Source: Comamonas sp. BIGb0124 (GTDB taxonomy: Bacteria; Pseudomonadota; Gammaproteobacteria; Burkholderiales; Burkholderiaceae_C). Taken from it: DNA of 64,000 nt. The notes beneath the pieces are model-generated. The model was given only the letters and a program-made list of their open reading frames with translations, was not told the DNA's origin and made no database searches. Position numbers and translations under genes: made by a program. The stretch covers positions 930,001 to 994,000 of the forward strand of contig NZ_RJVF01000009.1 of assembly GCF_003752175.1 (NCBI RefSeq), in the 5' to 3' direction. Below, in pieces: positions 1 through 9,068 of the stretch (within the stretch, counting starts at the first letter, position 1; each line of letters starts with the position of its first letter).

Positions 1-769
1 TCCCAACCTGCAGAACATTCCCATCCGCACACCGGAAGGCCGCCGGGTGCGGGAGGCCTTCATCGCCCCGCCGGGCCGGGTGATCGCCAGCGCCGACTAT
101 TCGCAGATCGAGCTGCGCATCATGGCCCACCTGAGCAACGACGAGTCGCTGCTGCAGGCCTTCGCCACCGGCCAGGACGTGCACCGCGCCACGGCGGCGG
201 AGGTCTTCGGCGTGTCGGTCGAACAGGTCAGCAGCGAGCAGCGCCGGTACGCCAAGGTCATCAACTTCGGTCTGATCTACGGCATGAGCGCCTTCGGACT
301 GGCGCGCAACCTCGGCATCGACAACACGGCGGCACGCAACTACATCGACCGCTATTTCCAGCGTTATCCCGGTGTCAAGCGCTACATGGACGAGACCAAG
401 GCCCAGGCCAAGGACATGGGTTATGTCGAGACGGTCTTCGGACGCCGTCTCGTGCTGCCCGAGATCAACTCGCCCAACGGGCCGCGGCGGGCCGGTGCCG
501 AGCGCGCGGCCATCAACGCGCCCATGCAGGGCACGGCAGCCGATCTGATCAAGAAGAGCATGGTGGCCGTGCAGGCCGTGCTGGATGCCGAAAAACCCGA
601 TGTGCTCATGATCATGCAGGTGCACGACGAACTGGTGTTCGAGCTGCCCGAGGGCGAGGTGGAATGGCTGCGGCGCCGCATCCCCGAGCTGATGGCCGGC
701 GTGGCCGAGCTCAAGGTGCCGCTGGTGGCCGAGGTCGGCGTCGGCCCCAACTGGGACAAGGCGCACTGA
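1..769 (+). CDS. polA: DNA polymerase I, C-terminal part (partial at 5' edge)
   Basis: This is the polymerase (palm/fingers) end of DNA polymerase I, which fills gaps and removes RNA primers during replication and repair. The frame is already open at base 2 and begins with [20 protein letters not shown], so the gene enters from the left and the GTG at 47 is not a start. Visible family A motifs are motif A ([14 protein letters not shown], metal-binding Asp), motif B/O-helix ([16 protein letters not shown], with Arg, Lys and the YG pair) and motif C ([10 protein letters not shown], the second catalytic Asp). The frame ends GPNWDKAH-stop, as is usual for this family. It is convergent with the efflux lipoprotein gene after a 36-bp gap. 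Identification is secure; the exonuclease domains lie outside the window. Confidence 0.97.
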   Translation, partial: PNLQNIPIRTPEGRRVREAFIAPPGRVIASADYSQIELRIMAHLSNDESLLQAFATGQDVHRATAAEVFGVSVEQVSSEQRRYAKVINFGLIYGMSAFGLARNLGIDNTAARNYIDRYFQRYPGVKRYMDETKAQAKDMGYVETVFGRRLVLPEINSPNGPRRAGAERAAINAPMQGTAADLIKKSMVAVQAVLDAEKPDVLMIMQVHDELVFELPEGEVEWLRRRIPELMAGVAELKVPLVAEVGVGPNWDKAH

Positions 770-805
770 GCGCCGCGCCGGCCGCCTGAGCGGGCGCGAC
801 GGTGC

Positions 806-2299
806 TCAGTTCGTGGACGGCCGGACGGTGTCCCCGCCCATGGCCTGGAACAGCGTGATCTGGTTCTGCAGGCGGCTCAACTGGACCTGGGCCAGGTTGA
901 TCTCGGCGCTGCGGCGCGATTCCTGCGCATCGAGCCAGGTGCGCAGCGGCACGGCGCCGGCGCGGTAGCGGATTTCATAGAGCCGCTCGGCTTCGCGTGC
1001 GGCCACGAGGCTCTGTTCCTGCAGCGTGGATTGCTCGGCCAGGCGGGTGCGCGCCGACAGCGCGTTTTCCACATCGGCAAAGGCTTGATAGAGCGTCTGG
1101 CGGAAGTTGACCACGGCGGTCTCGTACTGCACGCGGGCGACTTCGGTGTTGAGCCGCATTTCCTTGAGGTTGAGGAAAGGCAGCGTCAGCCCGGCGCCCA
1201 GCGTGGCGATCGGGTTGGCCAGCAGGTTGCCCAGCGAGGTGCTGCTGGTGCCCACGGTACCGGTCAGGCTGAGGTTGGGGTAGTAGCTGGTGCGCACCAC
1301 GTCCACATTGGCGAGGCTCTGGCGCAGGCTCCATTCGGCCGAGCGCAGGTCGGGGCGGCGTGCCAGCAGTTCGGCCGGCAGGCCTTCGTCCACGCGCGGC
1401 AACGGGCCGGTCGGCAGCGTGCCGGGCTCTGCCCCCAGTACCTGCTGCAGCACACTGGCGCCGGGTGCCGCGTCGAACAGAACGGCCAGCGCATTGCGCG
1501 TTTCCACACGCGACTGCTGCAGTTGCGAAAGATTGCTGCGCTGGCTCAGCACCGTCTGCTCGGCCTCCCGCAGTTCCAGCGCCGAGACCGCACCGGCCGT
1601 GTACTGCGCCTGCACCAGCTGCTGGGTGCGCTGCGCGGTTTCCAGGCTCTGCTGTGCGTTGGCCAGCCGCTGGTTGAGGAACGCCAACTGCCAGTAGAGA
1701 TCGGCCGTGGTGCTGATCACGTTGAGACGCACGGTCTCGCGGTCGGCTTCGCTGGCTTGCAGGGCCCAGGCGGCGATGTCGCGCTGGGCCGCCAGGCGGC
1801 CCCACAGGTCGACGGTGTAGCTCACGCTGGCCGTGACGCTGCTGGCGCGGCTGTTGCTCGTGCGGCCATTGTCGAGCCGGCGGCTGCCGCCCGCGCTCAA
1901 CGCGGCTTCGGGGCCGATCGCCAGCGGGTCGCCGCTGAGTCCCACGCTGAGCTGTGCCTGGCGCACATTGAGCGCGGCACGGGCGAGGTCGGCGTTGCGC
2001 TCCAGTGCCGCGTCGATCAGGCTGTCGAGCCGGGCGTCGCCGAAGCGCTGCCACCAGCGGCTGGCGGCCGACTGGGCCGGCGCGGACGATGGCGACAACG
2101 GGCCCGTGGCCGCCGGCTGCGCACCGTCCGTGCTCTCGTGGGCCCATTGCGTCGGCAAATCCAGGGCCGGCCGGCTGTAGGGTGTCGTGGCGGCACAGCC
2201 GGCGAGCAGCAGGGCGCAGGCCGCTGCGACGAACGGGGTAGGGCGGAAGTCTCGTGCGTGCGGCACGGAGGATCGGAAAGTGGTCATGTGCAGAGGCAT
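806..2299 (-). CDS. Outer-membrane efflux lipoprotein, NodT/OprM (TolC-like) family
   Basis: This is the outer-membrane channel of a tripartite exporter. From the ATG at 2299 it is 497 residues, usual for the NodT family. A signal peptide ends in a lipobox (LLLAGC, Cys about 35), followed by TTPYSRPALDLPTQW as in OprM-type lipoproteins. Two outer-membrane-efflux repeats follow, with the DLWGRLAAQRD motif in the first half and YYPNLSLTGTVG and RYRAGAVPLRTWLDAQ in the second. The start codon overlaps the macB stop as TGATG (base 2299 shared), suggesting translational coupling; an ATG at 2287 (MTTFRSS) is the alternative. The same frame reads open into macB, but that part is only a shadow. It is the last gene of a macA-macB-OMF operon. 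Substrate unknown. Confidence 0.93.
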   Translation of the reverse strand: MPLHMTTFRSSVPHARDFRPTPFVAAACALLLAGCAATTPYSRPALDLPTQWAHESTDGAQPAATGPLSPSSAPAQSAASRWWQRFGDARLDSLIDAALERNADLARAALNVRQAQLSVGLSGDPLAIGPEAALSAGGSRRLDNGRTSNSRASSVTASVSYTVDLWGRLAAQRDIAAWALQASEADRETVRLNVISTTADLYWQLAFLNQRLANAQQSLETAQRTQQLVQAQYTAGAVSALELREAEQTVLSQRSNLSQLQQSRVETRNALAVLFDAAPGASVLQQVLGAEPGTLPTGPLPRVDEGLPAELLARRPDLRSAEWSLRQSLANVDVVRTSYYPNLSLTGTVGTSSTSLGNLLANPIATLGAGLTLPFLNLKEMRLNTEVARVQYETAVVNFRQTLYQAFADVENALSARTRLAEQSTLQEQSLVAAREAERLYEIRYRAGAVPLRTWLDAQESRRSAEINLAQVQLSRLQNQITLFQAMGGDTVRPSTN

Positions 2300-4278
2300 C
2301 AATCGCGGGCCAGGGCGTCGACCGGGTCGAGTTGCGCGGCGCGGCGCGCCGGCAGGAACCCGAAGACCACGCCGATGAGGGTGGAGCAGAGGAAAGCGGC
2401 AGCCATGGCCCCGGTGGAATACACCAGGGTGAACTCGGCGCTGGCGCGCGCGAACACCTGGCCGAAGGCCAAGGCCCCGAGAATGCCCAGAACGCCGCCG
2501 AGCAGGCACACCAGAACCGCCTCGATGAGGAACTGCTGCTGGATGTCGCTCTGGCGTGCACCCACGGCCATGCGCACGCCGATCTCGCGGGTACGCTCGG
2601 TGACCGACACCAGCATGATGTTCATCACCCCGATGCCGCCGACGATCAGCGAGATCACCGCGATCGAGGAGATCAGCAGCGTCATGGTCTGGGTCGTGCT
2701 CTCGATGGTCTGGCGGATGCTGTCGGTGTTGAGCACAAAGAAGTCGACGCGGCCGTGGCGTGTCGTCAGCAACTGCGTGATGCCCTGTTCGGCCGCGGCC
2801 ATGGGGGCATCGTCGGCCACCCGCACGGTGATGCTGCGCAAGTGGTTCTGCCTCACCATGCGACCCATGGCCGTGGTGTAGGGCACCCAGATGTTGAGAC
2901 TCTCGGTGTTGCCGAATCCCACGATGTCCTGCTTGGCGGTCACGCCGATCACACGCATCGGCACCTTGCCCAGCAGGATCACTTCGCCGATGGGGTTGGG
3001 CGTGTTCGGGAACAGTGCCGCACGGGTGTTCTCGTCGATCACGGCGGCCTGGGTGCGCTGCTGCACGGCGCTGCGGTCGAACCAGCTGCCCTGGGCCAGC
3101 TTCAGTCCTTTGACGATGTCGAAGTTCTCGCCGACACCGGCCACCGTGGCCGAGGCCTCGATGTTGCGGTAGCGCAGCGTCACCGAAGTCGAGACCTGCG
3201 GCGACAGCGCCTGCACGTAGCTCTGCTGCGCCAGCGCATTGGCGTCGGCCGGCACCAGGGTGCGGATGGAGCCGGAGCGGCGATCGCCGAAGCCTGTGCC
3301 CGGCATGATCTCGATGGTGTTGGTGCCGATGGCGCTGATGTTCTGCAGCACCTTCTGCTGCGAGCCCGTGCCCAGCGCCACCACGGACACCACCGAGGCG
3401 ATGCCGATGATAATGCCGAGCATGGTCAGGAAAGTCCGCAGCCGGTGCGCGTTCATGGCCAGCAGGGCCATGTGGAAGGCTTCGGTGAAGCGATCCCACA
3501 CGGCCCGTTGGCGCGCGGCCCAGCTCGCGGGCACGCCGGCGGTGCGCTGCAACTGGCTTTGCCCAGGGTTGCCGGCGCGGGTTTGCCGGTCGCCGATGAT
3601 GACGCCGTCGCTGATCTCGATGATGCGCTCGGCATGCTGGGCCACCTGCATGTCGTGCGTCACGATGATGATGGTGTGACCCTCGGCGTGCAGTTCCTGG
3701 AGGATCTTCATGACCTCCTCGCCGCTGCGGCTGTCGAGGGCGCCGGTCGGCTCGTCGGCCAGGATCACGCTGCCGCCGTTCATCAGCGCGCGGGCGATCG
3801 ACACGCGCTGCTGCTGGCCGCCCGAAAGCTTGCCCGGCGTGTGGCCCATGCGGTCGCTCAGGCCCAGCCGGTCGAGCAGCTCGCTCGAACGGGCATGGCG
3901 GCGATCCGCCGTCACGCCGGCGTAGACGGCCGGAACCTCCACATTGCCCTGGGCCGTGAGGTCCGAGAGCAGGTGGTAGCGCTGGAAGATGAAACCGAAG
4001 TGTTCGCGGCGCAGCTCGGCCAGTTCGTCGGGGCCGAGCTGGCCGGTTTCGCGTCCGGCCACACGGTACTGACCGCGGGTGGGCTTGTCGAGACAGCCCA
4101 GAATGTTCATCAGCGTCGACTTGCCGGAGCCCGACGCGCCGACGATGGCCACCATTTCGCCGGCCCGGATGTCGAGGTCGACGTCCTTGAGCACGGCGAT
4201 CATCTGTTCGCCGGCCGGGAATTCCCGGCGGACCTTGGACAGGGAGAGCAAGGGGGCCGATTGGGCGGGGGTATTCAT
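2299..4278 (-). CDS. macB: MacB-type ABC transporter, ATPase-permease fusion
   Basis: This is the inner-membrane ATPase/permease half of a MacAB-TolC type exporter; known relatives expel macrolides, lipopeptides, haem precursors or siderophores. The protein is 659 residues, the normal MacB length (about 650). The N-terminal ATPase has Walker [10 protein letters not shown] (47-55), signature LSGGQQQR (151-158) and Walker [10 protein letters not shown] (171-179). The permease part starts with a first membrane helix after [21 protein letters not shown], then a large periplasmic domain (about 300-520), and ends with three helices containing [21 protein letters not shown], typical of the FtsX/MacB fold. 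It sits between macA (71-bp gap) and the outer-membrane factor (1-base overlap). The family is certain; the transported substrate is not visible from sequence. Confidence 0.95.
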   Translation of the reverse strand: MNTPAQSAPLLSLSKVRREFPAGEQMIAVLKDVDLDIRAGEMVAIVGASGSGKSTLMNILGCLDKPTRGQYRVAGRETGQLGPDELAELRREHFGFIFQRYHLLSDLTAQGNVEVPAVYAGVTADRRHARSSELLDRLGLSDRMGHTPGKLSGGQQQRVSIARALMNGGSVILADEPTGALDSRSGEEVMKILQELHAEGHTIIIVTHDMQVAQHAERIIEISDGVIIGDRQTRAGNPGQSQLQRTAGVPASWAARQRAVWDRFTEAFHMALLAMNAHRLRTFLTMLGIIIGIASVVSVVALGTGSQQKVLQNISAIGTNTIEIMPGTGFGDRRSGSIRTLVPADANALAQQSYVQALSPQVSTSVTLRYRNIEASATVAGVGENFDIVKGLKLAQGSWFDRSAVQQRTQAAVIDENTRAALFPNTPNPIGEVILLGKVPMRVIGVTAKQDIVGFGNTESLNIWVPYTTAMGRMVRQNHLRSITVRVADDAPMAAAEQGITQLLTTRHGRVDFFVLNTDSIRQTIESTTQTMTLLISSIAVISLIVGGIGVMNIMLVSVTERTREIGVRMAVGARQSDIQQQFLIEAVLVCLLGGVLGILGALAFGQVFARASAEFTLVYSTGAMAAAFLCSTLIGVVFGFLPARRAAQLDPVDALARD

Positions 4279-4349
4279 GCCTGGTGTGCTGAGAGTCGGT
4301 AGGACAGGGGCGCTTCAGGCACCCGGTAGGACGAGGTGGACCGCAGGCC

Positions 4350-5588
4350 TCACAGGCGCATGCCGCCGGGCCCGGGCATGCGGCGCGGGTTGGTCGCGCT
4401 GCCCGCCATGGAGCCGTCGCCCAGCACCACCTGATCGCCTTCGGTCAGGCCCGACTTGATTTCGGCATTGACGTTGTTGTTGAGTCCCACCGTGACCTGG
4501 CGGCTCTCGGCTTCGCCCTTCGCGTTGAGCACACGCACGGTGTAGCTGCCATCGCGTCCGCGGCGTCCGAGCACGGCCGAGGGCACCACCAGCACGCCGC
4601 GGGCTTCGCCGCGCACGATATAGACCTGAGCCGTCATCGAAATGCGCAGCTTGCCATCCGGGTTGGGAACGTCGAACAGGCCGTTGTAGTAGATCGCGGT
4701 GCTCGACGAAGACGAGGAGGAGGACGACGAGGACGAGGAGGACGACGACGACGACGTGGTGCTGGTGCTCAGCGAATCCGGGCCGGGCTCGATCGCGCGC
4801 AGCGTGGCGCTGATGCGGTTGTCGGGCTCGCCGAGGATGGTGAAATACACCTTCTGGCCGGGCTTCACGCTGGGCACGTCGGCTTCGGAAATCTGCGCCT
4901 GCACCGTCATCGTGTCGACGTTGGCGACCTTGATGATGGTGGGAATCGACTGGTTGGCGTTCACGGTCGTGCCTTCTTCGGTCACGATGGCCACGACCTG
5001 CCCGTCCATGGGCGAGGTGATGCGGGTGTAGCCCAGGTTAACCCGTGCCGTGTCGGCCGAGATCTCCGACTGCGTGACCTGGGCCTTCGAGGTGTTCACC
5101 GCGGCTTGCGCCGACTCGTAGGCGGCTTCGGCGGATTCGTAGTCGGCCTGCGAGATCGCATCCTGATCACGCAACTGCTTCTGGCGCTGGAAGACCAGGC
5201 GCGCCTGCTTGAGCGAGACCTCGGCGGACTGCAACTGCGCGCGGGCGCTGGCCAATGCCGCTTCGGTGTTGCGCACGTTGTTCTGCTGTGTCGTCGAGTC
5301 GATTTCCGCGACCAGTTGGCCGGCCTTGACGCTCTGGCCCAGTTCCACTTTCAGCGACTTGAGCTGACCGGAGACCTGCGAGCCGACGCTCACCAGCTTG
5401 AAGGCTTCGAGCGTACCCGTCGCCAGGACCGTGTCCTCGATGTCGCCCTTGCGGACCGGCGAGGTGATGAAGTTCTGCACCGGCTTGTCGGGCCAGATGT
5501 AAGTCTTGGCCGCCCAGACGGCCAGCACCACGGCCAGCAGGATCAGGACCAGACGGATGACACGTGCGGGACGGAAATTCAAAGTCAT
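4350..5588 (-). CDS. macA: MacA-type periplasmic adaptor (HlyD/RND membrane-fusion family)
   Basis: This is the membrane-fusion protein that links MacB to the outer-membrane channel. It has 412 residues. One N-terminal membrane helix (about 11-27, [13 protein letters not shown]) is followed by a lipoyl/barrel-sandwich half ([18 protein letters not shown]), a helical hairpin of about 90 residues, the second lipoyl half ([13 protein letters not shown]) and beta-barrel domains. An unusual run of 18 serines lies at residues 279-296 (bases 4701-4754), flanked by Thr/Ser, in the barrel region where other MacA proteins have a short loop. The run uses a mixture of TCG, TCC and TCT codons, so it is not a simple repeat. 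First gene of the operon; a palindrome lies about 170 bp upstream. Confidence 0.95.
   Translation of the reverse strand: MTLNFRPARVIRLVLILLAVVLAVWAAKTYIWPDKPVQNFITSPVRKGDIEDTVLATGTLEAFKLVSVGSQVSGQLKSLKVELGQSVKAGQLVAEIDSTTQQNNVRNTEAALASARAQLQSAEVSLKQARLVFQRQKQLRDQDAISQADYESAEAAYESAQAAVNTSKAQVTQSEISADTARVNLGYTRITSPMDGQVVAIVTEEGTTVNANQSIPTIIKVANVDTMTVQAQISEADVPSVKPGQKVYFTILGEPDNRISATLRAIEPGPDSLSTSTTSSSSSSSSSSSSSSSSSSTAIYYNGLFDVPNPDGKLRISMTAQVYIVRGEARGVLVVPSAVLGRRGRDGSYTVRVLNAKGEAESRQVTVGLNNNVNAEIKSGLTEGDQVVLGDGSMAGSATNPRRMPGPGGMRL
4701..4754 (-). repeat. 18-serine codon run within macA
   Basis: Eighteen consecutive Ser codons (mostly TCG and TCC) make a purine-rich GAC/GAG-looking tract on the plus strand. 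It probably encodes a flexible linker or loop. Codon mixing argues against a recent single-unit expansion. Confidence 0.9.
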
Positions 5589-5756
5589 GGAGGCAGAGGA
5601 TGGAGGGGTCTACGGGACAAGCGGGACTTGCGGTCCGTGGCAGGCCACGGCGCACGCATTGTGGCGCAAAGGCCGGTGCCGCTGAATGACAACGGCTTGC
5701 GCTATGGAGATGACTTCGAGTATTGCGGTCGTCGGGCCACCGCTGATGTCGGCGCG

Positions 5757-5781
5757 CTTTACGTTTGTAAAGTAGCGTAAA
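5757..5781. promoter_or_regulatory. Candidate operator: TTTAC/GTAAA palindrome upstream of macA
   Basis: CTTTAC (5757-5762), a 4-base GTTT spacer, then GTAAAG (5767-5772) form a perfect inverted repeat. A second CGTAAA at 5776-5781 pairs with TTTACG at 5758-5763, giving nested dyads. The site lies 169 bp upstream of the macA start and 58 bp past the ndh stop. TTTACAAAC-type dyads are typical of TetR-family efflux regulators, but no regulator gene is adjacent. Operator function is inferred. Confidence 0.4.
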
Positions 5782-5838
5782 TGGAGAGCAGCCGCTGCCG
5801 GCGCCCGGGCCGGTCGGGCATGGGAGACCGGCGGGAAC

Positions 5839-7269
5839 TCAGGCCTCGCCGGGTGGCGGTGCAGCCGGCGGTTGGTCGGGCGCACGGGCTGCCCGCGAGC
5901 GGTGCGGCTCGTTGTTGGCGATGATGCGGGCGTAGCGCTGCGAACTCCAATAGGCGCTGGCCCAGTCGAACAGCACCATCAGCCGGTTGCGGAAACCGAT
6001 CAGGAAATAGATGTGCGCCACGAGCCAGAAGAGCCAGGCCGTCCAGCCCGAAAACCGGATGGGTCCGACCGGCGAGGTCAGGTCGACCACGGCGGAGTTG
6101 CGTCCGATGGTCGCCAGATTGCCATAGTCGCGGTAGTGGAAGGGCAGGGTCGCCTGGCCTTGCAGCCGGCGCCTGAGATTCGCCGCCGCGTGCCGTCCCA
6201 TCTGCTTGGCAGCCGGCGAGACGCCGGGGACGGGTTTGGGCAGCTCGTTCCCGTGGTGGCTGCGAGCTGCCGCGAGGTCGCCGATCACCCACACCTCGGG
6301 ATGGCCCGGCAGGCTGAGGTCTGCCTCGACCGTCACCCGGCCTGCACGGTCGGTCTCGCAACCCGTATGCCGTTGCAGGATGCGGCCCAGCGGCGAGGCG
6401 GCCACGCCGGCCGCCCAGATCACGGTCTTGCTGCGTATCGTGTAGCGGGCCCCGGCCTCGCCGGCCGCAGCGGCACCCTCGGCAGGCGAGGCGGTTTCCA
6501 CCTCGAGCCCCTGTTCGTCGATGTGCGTGACCTTGGCGCCGGTGCGTACATCCACGCCCAGCGCCTTGAGCTGTTCCTCTGCCCGGCGGCTGAGCTCTGG
6601 CGGCATGGCCTGCAGGACACGAGAGCCGCCTTCGAGCAACAGCACATGGGCATGCGAGGGCTCGAAATGGCGGAACTCGCCGGGCAGCGTGCGACGCGAG
6701 ATTTCCGCGAGCGTGCCCGCCATTTCCACGCCGGTCGGCCCGCCGCCGATCACCACGAAGGTCAGCAAGGCCTCCCGCTGCACGGGGTCGTGGATGCGCT
6801 CGGCCTCCTCGTAGGCCATGAGAATGCGGCGGCGCACTTCGGTGGCATCCGCGAGGGTCTTGATGCCCGGGGCGTGCGCGGCCCATTCGTCGCGCCCGAA
6901 GTAGCTGTGCGTGGCTCCGGCGGCGACGACGAGGTGGTCGTAGGGCAGCGATTCACCGGTCTGCAGAAGCACGGCCTGCCCCTGCGTGTCGATGTCCACG
7001 ACTTCGCCGAGCAGGCTGGTGACATTGCGCTGCTCGCGAAAAAGCCGTCGGATCGGTGCCGAGATCGCGGGCGAAGCCAGGCCCGCCGTGGCCACCTGAT
7101 AGAGCAGGGGCTGGAAGAGGTGATGGTTGGTGCGGTCGACGACGGTGATGTCGACGTCGGCGTCGGCCAGTGCACGCGCGGCCTCGAGTCCGCCGAAACC
7201 GCAGCCGACGATGACGATGCGAGGGCGGGCGGAAACGGGAGAAGGGGCGTGTGTCGTACTCATGGACAT
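5839..7269 (-). CDS. ndh: Type II NADH:quinone oxidoreductase (NDH-2)
   Basis: This is a single-subunit, non-proton-pumping NADH dehydrogenase that passes electrons from NADH through FAD to quinone at the inner face of the membrane. It has 476 residues. The FAD dinucleotide motif is GCGFGG (22-27), with RTNHHLFQPLLYQVATAGL just after, diagnostic of NDH-2. The NADH-binding motif is IGGGPTGVEMAGTLAE (174-189). A hydrophobic C-terminal part (GWTAWLFWLVAHIYFLIGF) probably anchors the protein to the membrane. The start at 7269 is favoured over the second Met (7263) because CGGA lies at suitable distance upstream. It is divergent from uspA, sharing a 272-bp region with an FNR-like box. Confident. 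Confidence 0.94.
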   Translation of the reverse strand: MSMSTTHAPSPVSARPRIVIVGCGFGGLEAARALADADVDITVVDRTNHHLFQPLLYQVATAGLASPAISAPIRRLFREQRNVTSLLGEVVDIDTQGQAVLLQTGESLPYDHLVVAAGATHSYFGRDEWAAHAPGIKTLADATEVRRRILMAYEEAERIHDPVQREALLTFVVIGGGPTGVEMAGTLAEISRRTLPGEFRHFEPSHAHVLLLEGGSRVLQAMPPELSRRAEEQLKALGVDVRTGAKVTHIDEQGLEVETASPAEGAAAAGEAGARYTIRSKTVIWAAGVAASPLGRILQRHTGCETDRAGRVTVEADLSLPGHPEVWVIGDLAAARSHHGNELPKPVPGVSPAAKQMGRHAAANLRRRLQGQATLPFHYRDYGNLATIGRNSAVVDLTSPVGPIRFSGWTAWLFWLVAHIYFLIGFRNRLMVLFDWASAYWSSQRYARIIANNEPHRSRAARAPDQPPAAPPPGEA

Positions 7270-7352
7270 GAATTATCCGGAGTTGGCTCATCCATAGTCG
7301 GTGATAACCCTGGCTTCGTAAGCTTAAGCGGTCTGTCCGACAAAGCTTTGTC

Positions 7353-7366
7353 TTGATCTCCGTTAA
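7353..7366. promoter_or_regulatory. FNR/ANR-like box between ndh and uspA
   Basis: TTGAT (7353-7357), 4 bases, GTTAA (7362-7366): a perfect left half-site and a 3/5 match to the right half of the FNR consensus TTGAT-N4-ATCAA. It is 84 bp upstream of the ndh start and 175 bp upstream of uspA. In E. coli, FNR represses ndh, and some usp genes are oxygen-regulated, so the location makes sense. Binding is not shown. Confidence 0.4.
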
Positions 7367-7541
7367 GAAATCGACAGATACCGTTCAAAGTACGAATTCC
7401 AGAGCGGAATGCGCTACTGAATCGATACTGAAATGCCCTGCGGCCACATTGCGCTCTTTGACAAAACGGAACGCTGGCTGCACGATGTTTTTCAGCGGGC
7501 CCATCCGCTGTTTCTTCACTTTTGACACCGAGGAGTACACC

Positions 7542-8012
7542 ATGTCGTTCAAGAACATCCTGTTGCCGGTCGACGGTTCCGCTACGGCCCTGCAGGCCGC
7601 CAACCAAGCTGTGGAACTGGTCAAGGCCTTTGGTGGATCGCTCACGCTGGTGTGTGTGGTCGACAGCTATCCTTTCACTGGCGTCGGCGCCGACTTCGCT
7701 TATGGTCAGGTCGAGTATCTGGCGGCCGCCAATGCCAATGCCAAGGCCGCGCTCGACAAAGCCGAAGACACCGTCAAAGCGCTCGGCGTCACGCCCCAGC
7801 GCCGGATCGTCGAGCAGCATGTCGTGCACGAGGGCATTCTCGAGACCGCCAAGGAAATCGGCGCCGATCTCATCGTGATGTCCTCGCATGGCCGCCAGGG
7901 ACTCGAGAAGCTGCTGCTGGGCAGCGAGACCCTGCGGGTGCTGGGCCGTGCCACGGTTCCCGTGCTGGTGGTTCGCAGTCCCAAGCTGAAGGACGACGTC
8001 AACGCCGTCTGA
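7542..8012 (+). CDS. Universal stress protein, UspA family
   Basis: This is a cytoplasmic stress-associated nucleotide-binding protein of 156 residues, the usual single-domain length. It opens SFKNILLPVDGSATALQA, the canonical Usp strand with its Asp. The C-terminal nucleotide loop reads MSSHGRQGLEKLLLGSET: it keeps the HG and GS of the G-2X-G-9X-GS motif, but the first Gly is Ser, so ATP binding may be altered. The ATG at 7542 is chosen because GAGGAG sits 7 bases upstream; the frame is open further upstream but with no Usp-like sequence. It is divergent from ndh and followed by a GC hairpin before the convergent SDR gene. Confidence 0.92.
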   Translation: MSFKNILLPVDGSATALQAANQAVELVKAFGGSLTLVCVVDSYPFTGVGADFAYGQVEYLAAANANAKAALDKAEDTVKALGVTPQRRIVEQHVVHEGILETAKEIGADLIVMSSHGRQGLEKLLLGSETLRVLGRATVPVLVVRSPKLKDDVNAV

Positions 8013-8021
8013 CCCGGCCTG

Positions 8022-8049
8022 CCGGGCCGGCGGATTCCGTCCGGCCCGG
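8022..8049. terminator. GC-rich hairpin between convergent uspA and SDR genes
   Basis: CCGGGCCGG (8022-8030) and CCGGCCCGG (8041-8049) form a perfect 9-bp stem with a 10-base loop. There is no U tract on either side, so intrinsic termination is uncertain. Its place between two converging genes suggests 3'-end formation for both. Confidence 0.45.
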
Positions 8050-8062
8050 TGGCTGGCTTGAT

Positions 8063-8812
8063 TCAGTCCCGCACGTCGGCGATGGGCTGGTCGCCGAAAT
8101 CCGGCCTCGCCAGATAGGCGAGGATGCGGCGAGCTGCGTCTTCCGGTGACGTCAGTTTTCCCTCGGCCTTGAGTTGCGCAAAGCGCTCGCGGTCGGGGAA
8201 CTCGTCGGCGCTGCGCATCTGCACCTGCATGTCGGTGTCCACCACCCCCGGGGCCAGTGCGCAGATGCGCGCGCCGTGCGGCAGCAGCACCTGCTCGAGC
8301 GCAACGCAGCGCGTGAAATGATCCATGCCGGCCTTGACCGCGCAGTAGGCCGCCTGTGCCGCCAGCGGCTTGCGCCCCAGGCCCGACGAGATGTTGAGCA
8401 CCTTGCGCGCGATGGGCCAATCGGCCGTGCCGCGCAGAAAGGCTGCGGTCAGTTGCATGGGGGCCTCGATGCCCACTCGAATGGCCTGGGCCAGGTCGTT
8501 GACGGGCAGTGCGTCCAGCGGCCCGATATGGGGAATCATGCCGGCGTTGTTGATCAGGGTGACGCTCTCGAGCGGCTGGCGCGGCAGCGCGGTCAGCCAG
8601 CTTTCCAGCCGGATCGCCGCTTCGCCTGCCAACGACAGATCTTGAGACCACTGCTCCAGCACGACCTCTGCGGCCTCGGCCTGTTGCTGCAGTTCGTCTT
8701 GGGTCTTGCGCGACAGGCACAGCAACTGGTTGCCGGGCTGCAGGAGTTCGCGGGCCATCGCGAGGCCCAGGCCGCGCGAGGCGCCGGTCAGGATGTAGAG
8801 GTGTTGGGACAT
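8063..8812 (-). CDS. Short-chain dehydrogenase/reductase (sepiapterin/benzil-reductase-like)
   Basis: This is an NAD(P)H-dependent oxidoreductase of the classical SDR fold with 249 residues. It shows the cofactor motif TGASRGLG (9-16), the structural NNAG motif (88-91), and catalytic Ser 142/143, Tyr156 and Lys160 (YCAVK). The C-terminal part (CALAPGVVDTDMQVQMRS) resembles the sepiapterin reductase/benzil reductase subgroup. The start at 8812 is chosen because the Rossmann fold begins immediately. The frame extends to 8986 with an Ala/Pro-rich 58-residue stretch that has no SDR counterpart and no good ribosome site, although the 8812 start also lacks a clear one. Substrate unknown. Confidence 0.88.
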   Translation of the reverse strand: MSQHLYILTGASRGLGLAMARELLQPGNQLLCLSRKTQDELQQQAEAAEVVLEQWSQDLSLAGEAAIRLESWLTALPRQPLESVTLINNAGMIPHIGPLDALPVNDLAQAIRVGIEAPMQLTAAFLRGTADWPIARKVLNISSGLGRKPLAAQAAYCAVKAGMDHFTRCVALEQVLLPHGARICALAPGVVDTDMQVQMRSADEFPDRERFAQLKAEGKLTSPEDAARRILAYLARPDFGDQPIADVRD

Positions 8813-9068
8813 GGGAGAGGACGAGGCGGCGCCAGGTTGCGCCTGGGTTTGCAAAGAAGGTTCGGTCGTTTCGGCCGCCACGGCTGCGGGAAGGGCCGAA
8901 GCCACTGCGCCGGGCAACTCCATGCGCGGCAGCCGGGGGGTCTGCTCAGCAGGCGTTCGCCGGCTGTGAATCGTGTCTGGTGGCATGGGGCGGCAGGCGG
9001 TGGTGAACGGACACCTCTTTTACCGTGAAATCGGTGTGGCGTCGATCAGCCGGCCGCCCGTTCGGCAT

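Noticed and set aside
2300-3499. Upstream part of the long minus-strand frame that ends in the efflux lipoprotein
   Set aside because: It lies in another frame of macB and has Arg/His/Gly-rich shadow composition; the lipoprotein begins at 2299 with its own signal peptide.
4699-5031. Plus-strand frame beginning with an Asp/Glu-rich stretch
   Set aside because: It is the reverse of the polyserine codons of macA; no ribosome site or conserved features.
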